Shown in pieces: positions 38,888-49,700 of a stretch of DNA of 64,000 nt. The stretch lies in contig CM062196.1 in the NCBI GenBank assembly GCA_031216445.1, positions 26,332,001-26,396,000 of the forward strand, read 5' to 3'. The translations under genes and the position numbers were made by a program. The stretch is from Lateolabrax maculatus. Taxonomy: Eukaryota; Chordata; Actinopteri; Acropomatiformes; Lateolabracidae. The notes beneath the pieces were generated by a model. It saw nothing but the letters and a program-made list of their open reading frames with translations. It was not told the DNA's origin and ran no database searches. Each line of letters begins with the position of its first letter. The stretch's first letter is position 1.

Positions 38888-39779
38888 CTTATTTGGGTTG
38901 GCCCATTTGTCAACACAAGACCTAATTATGGAACTTACATGGCTGAGCTGTCATCTGGCCACAAGGAGTCAGCACTTACCACAAACCATTTAATACCTTA
39001 ACATTTCTGCTGGTACACCATAAACACAGGATTCCCTGCGTGGAGTGACAGTGGCAAAAACATAAACCATCAGAAGTATAACCATATACAGAATCACACT
39101 CACATATGTAATAATGCAAACGACTAAAAAGGTAGGACATAACCTCTCCACATTATGCAGTGTTGTTCAGTCCAGTGGTCGAAATGCGATGGTGAACATC
39201 TCGTTTTAAATTGAAAAGATACAATATGGTTACTTGTATTATATTTTTTTTTTTTAGCTGCCTTTAACAGTCACTGTTTACCATAAGCCCAAGACCGTTT
39301 AAAGTTAAACATCACCAGCTTGACAGACAAAGGTTGGCGGAGTGGCCATAGCTATGGTATATATGTTTTTACACAGCTTAAATTGGAGCTAATGCAATAA
39401 TTGCATTAATGACATTAGAAGAGAGCACTGAGCACAAAAAAATAAAATTCTAACAGCAAGTGCCTTAGTAGACACACAGCAGACTAAACTTGTTTTTGTA
39501 AACCCCTGAAACACATGTCCTGCTTCGAGAGGCACGTGCCTGTTGAATAAACTTGTATACTGCAACATTAGCCATTGTGTGAAAGAGCTTACAAAGACAC
39601 AACATTTGCAGCTTTCTCTTGTGAACTTCAACAGTGGCCTTCCAGTGTACTTGCTGTAGGTGTGCCATCAGCAATGGCAATTCTCACAAGGGAGACAGCA
39701 AGACTTGCACAATGTGGCCCTATCAGTGTGGTATCTGCCAGTTAAACAGGAGTGACAAGCTGTTCACAAGTCATAATAT
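38888..39779. other. non-coding, nothing recognised
   Basis: AT-rich with a T13 run near 39247. Confidence 0.5.
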
Positions 39780-40408
39780 TATAATGACAAGTGGCATGTC
39801 AGTATATGCCGAAGGGGGAATGGTGAACTCTGTGGCTCGGACTGCAAGGAACCTTGGTGTGACACTTAATGACCAGCTGTCCTTCGCTGCCAACATTGCA
39901 TTGCTCGCTGCTCCTTCATGCTCCCCAATATCACCCGTCCATCACCCAGGAATCAATGGAGGTTCTAAGCCTCTGGTACTTGCCTACCATGCTGCCAATG
40001 GCTCAGGCCTGTCCTGCATTCAGGACATGGTCAAACCATACACCCCAGCCCGTCCACTATACTCTGCTACTGCCAACTGGTTTGCTAGTCCCTCACTACG
40101 AGGGGGGCCAAGGTTCTGCTCAACAAAATCCTGACTGTTTGCTGTCCTGGCTCCACAGTGGTGGAACAAGCACCTGGACTGCAGAAACCCTACACATCTT
40201 CAATCGCAGACTGAAAACACCTGTTCAGACTGCACCTTGGCCCATAAAAAAACTCTTTCTCTATCTCTTATTGTTTCTAAATGTAGCACTTGAAGTTGAT
40301 GTACTGGCATGATTCTTTCAATTTTGGGGTTGTATGCACATGATTGAATGCACTTATTCTAAGTCACTTTGGATAAAAGTTACAGCTAAATAAATGTAAT
40401 GTAATGTA
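39780..40408 (+). mobile_element. L2/CR1-group LINE 3' fragment, inactive
   Basis: Plus-strand text in two frames: ARTARNLGVTLNDQLSFAAN, a deletion where the central block with LDYCNSLL should be, then VLAYHAANGSGLSCIQDMVK, PYTPARPLYSATANW, LRGGPRFCSTKS, then in another frame DCLLS, WTAETLHIFNRRLKTPVQT. It ends with TAAGTCACTTTGGATAAAAG, a short AAATAAATG and an ATGTAATGTA tail. These are hallmarks of an L2-like fish LINE. Confidence 0.88.
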
Positions 40409-40761
40409 TCTGTCTGTTGGATATGAGTCGCATTCCTAATGGAATGTTAAAATCCAACAGTGACCTACTACTATAAATCAGCAAATGCAATCAGAATGAG
40501 AGTGAATTGTAATAACTTTGGTGATCCTTTAACTTTTCATCTTGTGTCATCACAAGGTCAGAATTTTAATACATTGGTTTAAGACCAAATCCATGCCAAA
40601 CTAAAGACATTCCCATCAACCTCAGCTGTACTTGTGCCTGCACCTGTAATGTGTTTAGTGCTAATTAGCTAATATTAGTGTGTTAACATGCTAAACTCAG
40701 ACAGTAACCATGATAAATTATACCCGCTAAACATCAGCATCTTAGTATTGTCATTGTGAGC

Positions 40762-41087
40762 TTGTTGCCATGCAAATCAAGGATGAAATGCTGTCCTATC
40801 AGACAGTACTTCCTGTCAGAAGTATGGCAAACACATATTTCTTATCATCATAAAGTTTAAGTGCAGATGTTTGTTCTTCTTTTAGAAAAAATTTACCGTC
40901 CAGTCTGTTTAATACTGCCGCTGTAGCTGGCCGGGGAACATGGCAGCGTCATCTTGGATATTTACAAAGATGCTTCAATGCCGCTCGTCTCTGTCAGTCA
41001 TCATATTAAATCCGCCTCAGAGGGGACAGACGTAGCTCCCAGAGCAAATGAAGCATGAGTTCGCTGGTTCGTCTTGTTCCCAGGCTA
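40762..41087 (+). mobile_element. MITE-like repeat, copy A
   Basis: Collinear with 44363-44799: ACATATTTCTTATCA, TTTGTTCTTCTTTTAGA, AATACTGCCGCTGTAGC, CATCTTGGATATTTACAAAG, GCTCGTCTCTGTCAGTCATC, CCAGAGCAAATGAA and ending CCAGGCTA. The left end is diverged. Confidence 0.8.
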
Positions 41088-42298
41088 GGAAAATCCCTCA
41101 GTGACAATGTAAGTGTATTCAAGAGTAGCCTGTTAATGATGCACCTCATAAATCCTGGCGCATGGTTCTCCCTTTCATGATAACACATTAGCTGATTTCA
41201 ATAATAAAAAGTTGTATTGGTATAGATATTGGGGATTATTGCCCTTATACATTTTTTAAATAATATTTATAATATCTGGCAGGACCTTTTTTATCTTTTT
41301 TATATTTTTTATATTTCTATATTGTTATATGTTTTCTCCTTACTATGTTTGTTCTTGCAGCAAGGCAAATTCCTTGTGCTACTTGGCAATAAACCTAATT
41401 CTGATTCTTCTATTATACTTAACATACTTAAGTAAGTATACCTAAGTAAACCAAATTGTGGTATCACACACACCAATTTTACTAAATGCATTGTTCTGTA
41501 CTCCTATTGGTAACAACCATAAACACTGTAATAGTGCTGGCCAGAATAGAATGGAAACGATTATTTTAAACTGAGTTGAATACGTGCCGGATACTTAACG
41601 CCTCCACGAAATAGCCATGTGCTCGCACTCTGAAGTCCAAAACTGACAAGGCTCTTGCCTTCTCCCGCCTACTCTGCTTTTATATGTTACCAAACTAACT
41701 GTCAGTGTTGCCATATAAATGGAGGTATTACAACCTTAAACAGTGTTACAAACTCAATCATATCTGTGTGACAAAGTTTAGCTTGGGTTCAGAAGTGCAG
41801 ATGGTGCCTGGCTGCTACATGTTTTCTCCTTAGGGCTCACTGTAGATGTATGCGCTCGCTGCTCAGACTGTTCGGTACAAACCTGTGTACTCGACTCAAC
41901 CTGATTCGACTTGGCTGCTGCCAATACCATTTTTCATACATACTTGCTGCCTTCGACACTACCTGTACATGTTGAACTACAGCCGTATGCCAAAACATGA
42001 CAAAGTCAGGCATTATTTTAGTGTGTTAGCCTGTGGATATTATGCCTGCTGCCTGCAGGTTTTGTCAATACTCGCTGCTACAGTTTGGTTGATAGTTAGA
42101 CAACTTTTAGTGCCTGTTAATGATAGTATTTGTTTTGCATTTTGATTTAAATACTTTTTTATTTTGTGTTAGCCTACAGCTAAATCATTTGGGAGGCTAA
42201 TAAAACATATTGCTTTACTTCCACTTGATACCTGCACATCATGTTAGTGCACTCTTGTGACCTGAAAGGTTTACATTTAATACTCGAAAGCTCTGAAT
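41088..42298. other. non-coding, nothing recognised
   Basis: AT-rich; no named repeat. The 99-codon frame at 41846-42145 matches no family known to me. Confidence 0.5.
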
Positions 42299-44324
42299 CA
42301 GTGGTGCCCAACCAGTCAATAAGGCTTACAGGTCGGTCACAAAATCTTTTTGGGACAATAAGTGTATGTATCACCAACAATCCCTAACACAGAACTTTGT
42401 AGTCTCAGTGTCTTGCAGTAAAGCATTCAGTCTGTGCATGTTTATTTTGTCATCACATACTATCATGTAATGGGGGGTTAGTTAAGATAACGTCAGTTGA
42501 ATGCAAATACTGCAATGGGCTGTTCGTCGACAAAGCAGAAGACAGCCTAAACTTGAGTCATGCTGTGCTATCAGCCAAGCCTTCTAAGTGTGAAGTAGAT
42601 TAAGCTGCGGTGTTAGCAGTCCTGTTACAGCAAAACAAAGAATGGCTACTGGAACAGATAAGAAACGGAAGACCTATCATTTCACACAGAATGGAAACGG
42701 AATGTAGGATTTTTTCTTTATTACGTCAAACTCAAAAAGTGTGTGCCTTATATGCAAAGCTTGCATCACGCTCGCAAACAAGGGCGACCTAGAATGGCAT
42801 TTTAAAACCATGCAAAAAAAATAAGGGTTTCAAGAGGGTTTCTCCTGAAGGGTTAAAGTTTTACCCAGAACTACACTAAACCTTCCATTAAGAACCCTTT
42901 TCATCCGAAGAACCCTTTTTGGAAGAAGGATTGTTGAAAGCATGAATGTTAAAAGATCCTCACCCTCAAATATTCAAATGTTTACCCATGTTTCAAATTA
43001 TATTTTGAAATGTAGATGTATCTGGAATCCCCTTAAACAGTTAATTTTAATTGTGTTCTGCCATTGTTGATATCATTCCCATAATTTCACGCAATAAAAT
43101 AGGTAATTGCATACCTGTATTGAACAGACACTATGTTAATTGGTTAGTCCCTCCAAGGTGAGATACATTGCATGTAGGTGTTGTATTTTATTTTAATTTT
43201 TTGATTGCTTCTAATACATGATGTAAAACACTTAACTGGTGAAGAATACTGTGCATATATATAATGTACATAATGTGCTCTCTAGGGGAAACATCATGCT
43301 TTGAAGCCTCAGTCTTCACAGCATGTCATTTCAGAGCATGGTGGTCTATGTTGATAACTATCATTTTTGTGCTCACTTGTAGTTTTAATTTGTAGTGAGG
43401 TGGCTGATACATTTCTCATCAATAGCTATATTTGACAGATACAAAGTTGGATTCTTGTTTCCTGTCTGTGAAGGGTTAAAATCACTGATAGCTGCTTTCT
43501 GTCAGACACAACTGAGTATAATAGACAATTTTTTTTCCCTGTAGAACACCAGCATTGCAAATTTCCTCACTGTGGCATCTGTACTAGGGACAGCTCTACA
43601 TGGTCTGTTCTGCTCTGGCCGTGTTTTAGTTTAGGATTAGGCTAAATCTAGATGAACCCTATATGCACCTTTAGTTCTAAACATGCGTGCAATCAGAACT
43701 TGATTGTCAGGGCAAAGATGCAGTTCAGCTCAACAGTACCAGCTACACTAAACAAGTTCAGAGCACTGCATTGGATTGACGTTTCACCATCTTTGCATCA
43801 CTCAAGCCAGATGCATCATACGTGGTTCCCGTTTGGCACAGATATATTTATGACAAGTGGGAAAACTATTCCTCCTGGACACTACTGCAGTGGAGAAGAA
43901 AATTCTCAGTCTTCAGAATGACATTCAGATGAAATCCAGGGCATCCACGGACATAAAGGGTGGATTTTGGCACCTGCTCTCAGAGGAGAAGTTTCGTAAC
44001 ATAAGAAAATGGGACTTTTCAGCCCCATTTAGATCAACTTACCTATGTAAATCTGCCTTCTCCCACATTTAAACCATAAAAGCCAAGTTCAGATCATCCA
44101 CGACCTATCCGCCTGCCTGAGTCTTGCCACCAGCTGCTACACTCCTAATTTTGAGAAACAAGCATCCTCCTCCCAATGCCAAAGATTGCTTTAAGGTGAT
44201 CACTCCCTTCTCTAAAATTGAAAACATGTGTCTGCTGTATAACAGTAGCTTTATGGGGCAGAGACTGGGATTTGGGTCTGGATAGAAAAGTAGATCTGAA
44301 GAGTAAAAACATTGGGCATCCCTG
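42299..44324 (+). mobile_element. hAT transposon (ZBED/Charlie-like), degenerate autonomous copy
   Basis: Ends are CAGTGGTGCCCAAC on the left and, reverse-complemented, CAGGGATGCCCAAT on the right (11 of 14 match), typical hAT termini. Plus-strand coding relics: at 42643-42825 a BED-type zinc finger region MATGTDKKRKTYHFTQNG, one stop, then VCLICKACITLANKGDLEWH-FKTM (C-x2-C and H-x4-position text). At 43850-44150 the C-terminal dimerisation region LSLQNDIQMKSRA, FWHLLSEEKFRNIRK, STYLCKSAFSHI, TIKAKFRSS and LPPAA. The core between 42825 and 43650 is not recognisable. Multiple stops make it inactive. Confidence 0.82.
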
Positions 44325-44362
44325 CTCATTGGGCATCGCCAGACTAATTCTCAAATGCGTAT

Positions 44363-44799
44363 TAGTCTGGAACCTCTCAGTTCATTTTAGATTTCCAAGG
44401 GGTGTAATCAACGGGCAGAGACAACCAATCAGAGCAACGAAACACCGTCCTGTCGGACGGTACGTCCTGTCAGGAGTTCGACAAATACATATTTCTTATC
44501 AACAGAAAGTTTAAGTACAGTTGTTTGTTCTTCTTTTAGAGAAAATTTACCATCCAGTCCGTTTAATACTGCCGCTGTAGCCGGCTGCTGAACATTCCGT
44601 ATCGGGAGCGCCATCTTGGATATTTACAAAGATACCTAAATGGCGCTCGTCTCTGTCAGTCATCGTATTAAACCCGCCTCCTACTAGATAAACTTTTGTG
44701 ATTGGTTAGAGAGAAATCAGTTTGAATGGGAGAGGGGCCAGGCGTATCTGCCAGAGCAAATGAAACATGAGCTTGCAGATTTGTCTGGTTTCCAGGCTA
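44363..44799 (+). mobile_element. MITE-like repeat, copy B, with short terminal inverted repeats
   Basis: The left end TAGTCTGGAACC and the reverse complement of the right end TAGCCTGGAAACC are inverted repeats. The interior is collinear with copy A (40762-41087), including CATCTTGGATATTTACAAAG. Both copies have the same orientation. No coding capacity. Confidence 0.8.
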
Positions 44800-45059
44800 C
44801 ACTTGAATTACTCAAAACAAGAGATAACCCCTTTGATCAAATGTATACTAGAATATTATATAAATCATTAATAATAATAATACATTACTGTAGGCTGTTG
44901 GAATTTCAAAATGTATGTTGAATGAACAACAGCATTGTTATACTTGGCAGTTTGAACACACACAACCTTTCGCCAGAGAGAGACTCTGCTGCCTCGTATC
45001 ACTCCTTTAAGCCCCATCCCACCAACTGATGCACCAAACATGCACACACATTTTGCTGG

Positions 45060-46545
45060 GCTTGAGGCAGAATGTCTCGGCCAAACCGTTCCACTGAGGA
45101 CGCCATCTCCTCCGCTCTTCACCTGAGCCTTACATCTGGGGAAGAAAAATGCTCATGTGCGGATGCTGTTCCTGGACTTCAGTTCAGCATTTAACACCAT
45201 CATTCCTCAGCATCTGGTAGACAAACTGGGACCACTAGGTTCCGGCACCCCTCTGTACAACTGGCTGCTAGACTTCCTCACTGACAGACCACAGTCAGTG
45301 CAGGTCAGACAGAACACCTCCAGTGTCCTCACCCTCAGCACAGCCTCCCCTCAAGGATGTGTCCTGAGTCCTCTGCTGTTCACCCTGATGACTCACGACT
45401 GCGTCCCCAGGTCCGACTCAAACCACATTGTGAAGTTTGCTGACGACACAACAGTGGTGGGACTCATCAGGGACAATGATGACTTGGCCTACAGAGAAGA
45501 GGTGAAGCTATTGCTGGGCTGGTGTAGGGATAATCACCTGTTCCTGAACGTAGACAAAACTAAAGAAATCATTGACGACTTCAGGAAGAACCAGCCCAGT
45601 CATGCTCCTTTTCTCAACAACACGGCTGTGGAGGTGGTCAGCAGCACCAAGTTCCTGGGGGTGCACATTACAAACGACCCTACCTGGTCTGTGAACACTG
45701 GATCACTAGTTAAGAGGGCACAGCAACGTTTGTACTTCCTGCGGAAAATGAGAAGAGCCCACCTGCCCCCGCCCATCCTCACTACTCTCTACAGAAGCAC
45801 CATAGAGAGCATTCTGACCAGCTGCATCTCTGTGTGGTGTGGAGGCTGCAAGGCCTCTGATTGGAAAAATGTGAGGAGAGTGGTGAGGACAGCAGAGAAG
45901 ATTATTGGGTCTTCTCTTCCCTCCATTCAGGAGGATACTGCACCAAAGCGTTGCATGTCCCGAGCCAGGAATATCCTAAAAGACTCCTCACACCCCCATC
46001 ATGGACTGTTCACCCTGTTAGCCTCTGGAAAGAGATTTTGTAGCATCCGCTGCAGAACCACAAGATTCTGCAACAGCTTTTTCCCCCAGGTTATCAGGTT
46101 GTTGAATAATCTAGACAATGACATTATTCTCACCTTATTCTACCTCAGTGTGCACTATTGTAGGACTGTGTTCTCTAGTGCACTGGTGACAGTTCTTTTG
46201 ACTCTGTGGTCCAGAGAACTTGTCACTCCAAGCTGTACACTGTAGATTTGCACCTGTCAATCATACCTGTTGGACCTGCACTTTATTACTCCACAGGCTA
46301 CTGCCATATTTCTGTTATGCACTTCATAATATTTATATTATATATTTTATATATATGTAATATGTCTGCATTATATTGTACATAGTCTTTTTATTTGATT
46401 TTATTGTATTTTTACGGTGTATATATTTATTATTTCAATGCTGTTGCTATGCCTTTGGTATGAAATTTCGTTCAATGTACACTGGTTGCACATTGAATGA
46501 CAATAAAACCTAGTCTAAGTCTAATTAAAGTCTAAGTCTAATTAA
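45060..46545 (+). mobile_element. CR1/Rex1-like LINE, 5' truncated, long open reverse transcriptase frame
   Basis: The best preserved element in the window. RPNRSTEDAISSALHLSLT is readable from 45078 in one frame; a frameshift near 45135 leads into a frame open for 362 codons (45157-46245). Motifs: FLDFSSAFNTI (motif A), SPQGCVLSPLLFTL, KFADDTTVVG (motif C, both catalytic Asp kept), LNVDKTKEI, FLGVHI, and the C-terminal RTTRFCNSFFPQVIRLLN. The 5' part with endonuclease and ORF1 is missing. The 3' end has ATGAAATTTCGTTCAATGTA, ATGACAATAAAACC and a short AGTCTAAGTCTAATTAAA tail. The clade is from memory; it is certainly Jockey-group non-LTR. Confidence 0.93.
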
Positions 46546-46619
46546 ATATCGTTAGTGACATACTATATTCAAAATTAGTTATTTCAACTACACTGTACTG
46601 TACAACTATCTTTGTGAGA

Positions 46620-46870
46620 ACCAGTTTGAGTTTTAGACCATGGGAGTGAGGACATTTTTGGAAACTGAGGACATTTTGGCCGGTCCTCACTTTCTGAGAC
46701 ACCTTCAACGGCTGTTTGAGGGTTCAGACTTGGTTTTAAGGTTCAGGTTAGAATTAAGTTTAGGTTCAGGTCAGGGTAAGGGTTGGGGTCAGGCATTTAG
46801 TTTTGATGGTTAAGGTTAGGGTAAGGGGCTAGGGAATGCATTATGTCAATGAATGTCCTCACAAGTATAG
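46620..46870. repeat. dispersed teleost repeat with TTAGGG-like interior
   Basis: TGAGGACATTTTGGCCGGTC and CTCACTTTCTGAGAC at one end, GGTTAAGGTTAGGGTAAGG inside, and AATGCATTATGTCAATGAAT with GTCCTCACAAGTATAG at the other. TGAGGAC and GTCCTCA are inverted. This layout recurs in fish genomes next to TG microsatellites, as here. Confidence 0.7.
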
Positions 46871-46881
46871 CTGTACAAACA

Positions 46882-46907
46882 TGTGTGTGTGTGTGTGTGT
46901 GTTTGTG
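46882..46907. repeat. (TG)n microsatellite
   Basis: GT run directly following the dispersed repeat at 46620-46870. Confidence 0.93.
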
Positions 46908-47085
46908 TTAAAGTTGCATAATTGCATAAATGCATAATTAAGAGCATGGCCACTTTGAATGACAGGTTGTTGTCGTCACAGGTATGATCAGGAGAGAGGC
47001 ATGGCAATGCGTGTCCATGGTACAGTGTACATTTAAATTGCCGTGAACTTGTTTTTGGGTGTTTTGTGTTCTTAGAACTTTGACC

Positions 47086-47290
47086 ATAGACTGTATAAAA
47101 GAACTGGACGTAGCATCTGGCTCTGAGAAGTGAAGCCAATGCCTTAAACCTGCATCCTCTCTAATGGCCAGCAGGGGGGTGACTCTCCTGGCTACAAAAA
47201 AGCCAAGATGTCGATGGCCAAAATGCCAAACTTGAGCATTCAACAGCCGTCCACAGACAAATGGGTGACATCACGGTGACACCGTCCTGT
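47086..47290. repeat. dispersed teleost repeat (CCATAGACTGTATA family)
   Basis: Reads CCATAGACTGTATAAAAGA, GCTCTGAGAAGTGAAGCCAA, CTCTAATGGCCAGCAGGGG and CCAAAATGCCAAACTTGAG, ending TGGGTGACATCACGGTGACA. A shorter relative of its first block is at 51660-51710 inside another element. I regard it as a retroposon- or MITE-type repeat without coding capacity. Confidence 0.65.
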
Positions 47291-47360
47291 GTCCCACAGT
47301 GTATTGTATGTGCATGACTTGATCTTCACACTGACCACTGGACAAACCAGGCATTATGAT

Positions 47361-47362
<2 letters not shown>

Positions 47363-47412
<50 letters not shown>

Positions 47413-47452
47413 ACGTGTGTGCATACATGTTGTGCATGCCTGTGTGTGTGTC
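47363..47452. repeat. (GT)n microsatellite, long
   Basis: Pure GT for about 49 bp, then interrupted GCACGTGTGTGCATACATG and further GT. The CVCVCV open frames here are artefacts. Confidence 0.97.
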
Positions 47453-48159
47453 TGAGAACAACAGAGGAGCAGTTGCTGACTCAGCCTCCTTCAATCTGCA
47501 TAGTGACTCCCCCTGGAGGCCTGCATGTTCACTCATACACAGACATACACACTCACTGCCTGAAGCTCTTTCTACAAACAGAAGTTAAAAGATGGTTGCA
47601 GTGCTGAGAATAAGAATAATAGTAATACAAAGCAGAGAGGAAAGCTAATCTTTATTTAATGCCCAGAGCAGTTTATAATTCCATGGAGTCAGCAGACGGA
47701 ATGAGATGTTTCAACCATCCAGGCTGGCACTGCAAGGTACCTGCAACATAGCAGCCTCGGTAACATCCTCTGAACAGCTATGCAAATGCCCATTGTGTGA
47801 AATACTCGATCATTTCAAAGTTCACACAACACTCAAACTTCCCAACATAACACCCAAACTATGCAAATCCCCACTGTAACATGTGGAAGTGTTTCAGCTT
47901 CAACTTTTAAGCCAACATGGACTGTCAGACTCCAGTGCTCAGACAAATAGAACTTTTAACATCTACAATCCCATGACAGAGCGGTTCCACGTGCTGAGGA
48001 AGATCATGTTCGTGTCCAAAATCACTCCCTCATTGACTCATTCACTCCTCTGTATTACAGACTGGAGTCACAGTTTCTACAATCACTTGTGCAAGTGTTT
48101 GCGGGGTGTGCCTCTCTCCTCATTGCATATGCATTTAAAGGAGGATTGCAAAAATAATA
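47453..48159. other. non-coding, nothing recognised
   Basis: No gene or named repeat. Confidence 0.5.
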
Positions 48160-48320
48160 GGACATGGCATGTTAAAAGTACTATATGTATTTTTATACAT
48201 GTATTAATCGCTTTGAATTGCCAATGTGTAATGTAATTTAAAAAATGAGACCCTGCCCTACATTCTTTGTTGCCTGTAACAGCCTGAGGACTGATTTCTA
48301 TGTAAAAACCTCTGGCGATT
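48160..48320 (-). repeat. dispersed repeat, copy 1 (opposite orientation to 52180-52290)
   Basis: The reverse complement has TTTACATAGAAATCAGTCCT, CACATTGGCAAT, TTAATACATGTATAAA and TACATATA, in the same order as 52185-52275 on plus. Confidence 0.65.
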
Positions 48321-49289
48321 ATTCTGGGAAATTCCAATGGATGAGACATTTATGCTGAGTGCCTCTTCAGCTGCCCTACAGCGCCAACAGTGTGCAACAC
48401 TAGCTATCATTAGCTCAGAAATAAACCCTACTAATGTAAACAGACAACCGGCACCCACCATATAACATTAATTAAACTATAACAACAGTGTAACTTTACT
48501 TATCTCCCAACGTGAGATCAGCCTCATAGCCTATGTCATGTCACTGTTTCAAGGCTCAGGGTTAATTTATTTCTTATTTTACAACACAGGGTTGCACAAC
48601 AAAATTAAAGTTGTAGTCCCTTAATGCTACACACACATACAGATAATCAAATTTAGAATAGAAAAGGATTAAATATAAAATAAAATGAATGAATAAAAAG
48701 GGAATGTAAACAGCAGCAACAGGATGTTGATACTATGGTCTTCATCTTCACATAAAACACATATAATACATGTGTATTTCGATACATTTACCTTAGAATA
48801 ACATCCATATCAACAGTGGCAGACTCAGGCTGTCTGAGCAGCAGGGGGAAATTATATAATAAGTTATATACTTCCGCCAACCAGTCAAGTTGCCGTTCAC
48901 ACAGTCCAGTCTCATATAATATATATAGTGTACTGTAGTGTAATAAAAGGTATGAAGTGTTGGTGGTATAAATTATCACTATATTGACATGTATATTTAC
49001 AGTGAATAATTTCCAGTGAGAAACATGCTATCTTCACTTAGAGAATGTTTTACAGTGTAAGTTCATTAAGAGGAATAGTCTAATTCTTTGTGTGTGTTCA
49101 CATGCTTGGCCAACAACGCTGATTCTCATAGAACACAAAGTTGTAGCCATGACAGTTAAGACAATGCTTCAAATATAGATGGTGGAACAAAGAAGCTACA
49201 AATTCTACAGCATGGAGGCTTCATACACACCTTAATCTTGGCAGTACAGAAAATGTATACATTCCCCACAGTTTCAAGGTGGGCACCCA
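48321..49289. other. non-coding, nothing recognised
   Basis: AT-rich with no identifiable gene. Confidence 0.5.
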
Positions 49290-49700
49290 AGATTAGTGTC
49301 AGAAATTCAGTATCCAACCAAATGTGAAACATATTCACAACTTCCCCTTCTGTTCCTGAGTTATGGCGTTGAATAATGGCACAATAATATCACAGTTGAA
49401 TTTGACCTTTGACCTTTTGGATAAAAAAATGTCATCATTAAATTGTTTTATCTTATTAGACATTTGTGTGGAATGTTGTCAAAATTAAGCGTATGAATTC
49501 TTGAGTTATGGCCAAAAACCTGTTTTGTGAGGTCACAAGGACCTTGACCTTTGACTTTTGACCACCAAATTCTAATCAGTTCATCCTTGAGTCTAAGTGG
49601 ACATTTGTGCAAGATGTAATGAAATTCTCTCCATACAGTTATCGCGTTCAAGAGAATGGGATGTCAGTATGTACAGACGGCCCGAAGGCATAGGAGGCAT
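49290..49700. repeat. dispersed teleost repeat with GAGTTATGG / TTGACCTTTGACC blocks
   Basis: Carries CCTGAGTTATGGCGTT, TTGACCTTTGACCTTTTGG, TTGAGTTATGGCCAAAAACC, GGTCACAAGGACCTTGACC, CAGTTCATCCTTGAGTC, GTGGACATTTGTGCAAGATG and TATCGCGTTCAAGAGAATGG. This arrangement is a widespread fish repeat, from memory; the internal duplicated blocks suggest two related units. No coding capacity. Confidence 0.7.

Noticed and set aside
42643..42825. BED zinc finger as a host ZBED gene
   Set aside because: It has an in-frame stop, lies between hAT termini, and is followed by a degenerate hAT C-terminal block, so it is a transposon fossil.
45861..46043. Extra small frames overlapping the LINE reverse transcriptase
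   Set aside because: Shadow frames of the LINE ORF.
46740..46830. Interstitial telomere from TTAGGG-like text
   Set aside because: The units are degenerate and embedded in a known-type dispersed repeat with its own ends, so a chromosome fusion relic is not supported.
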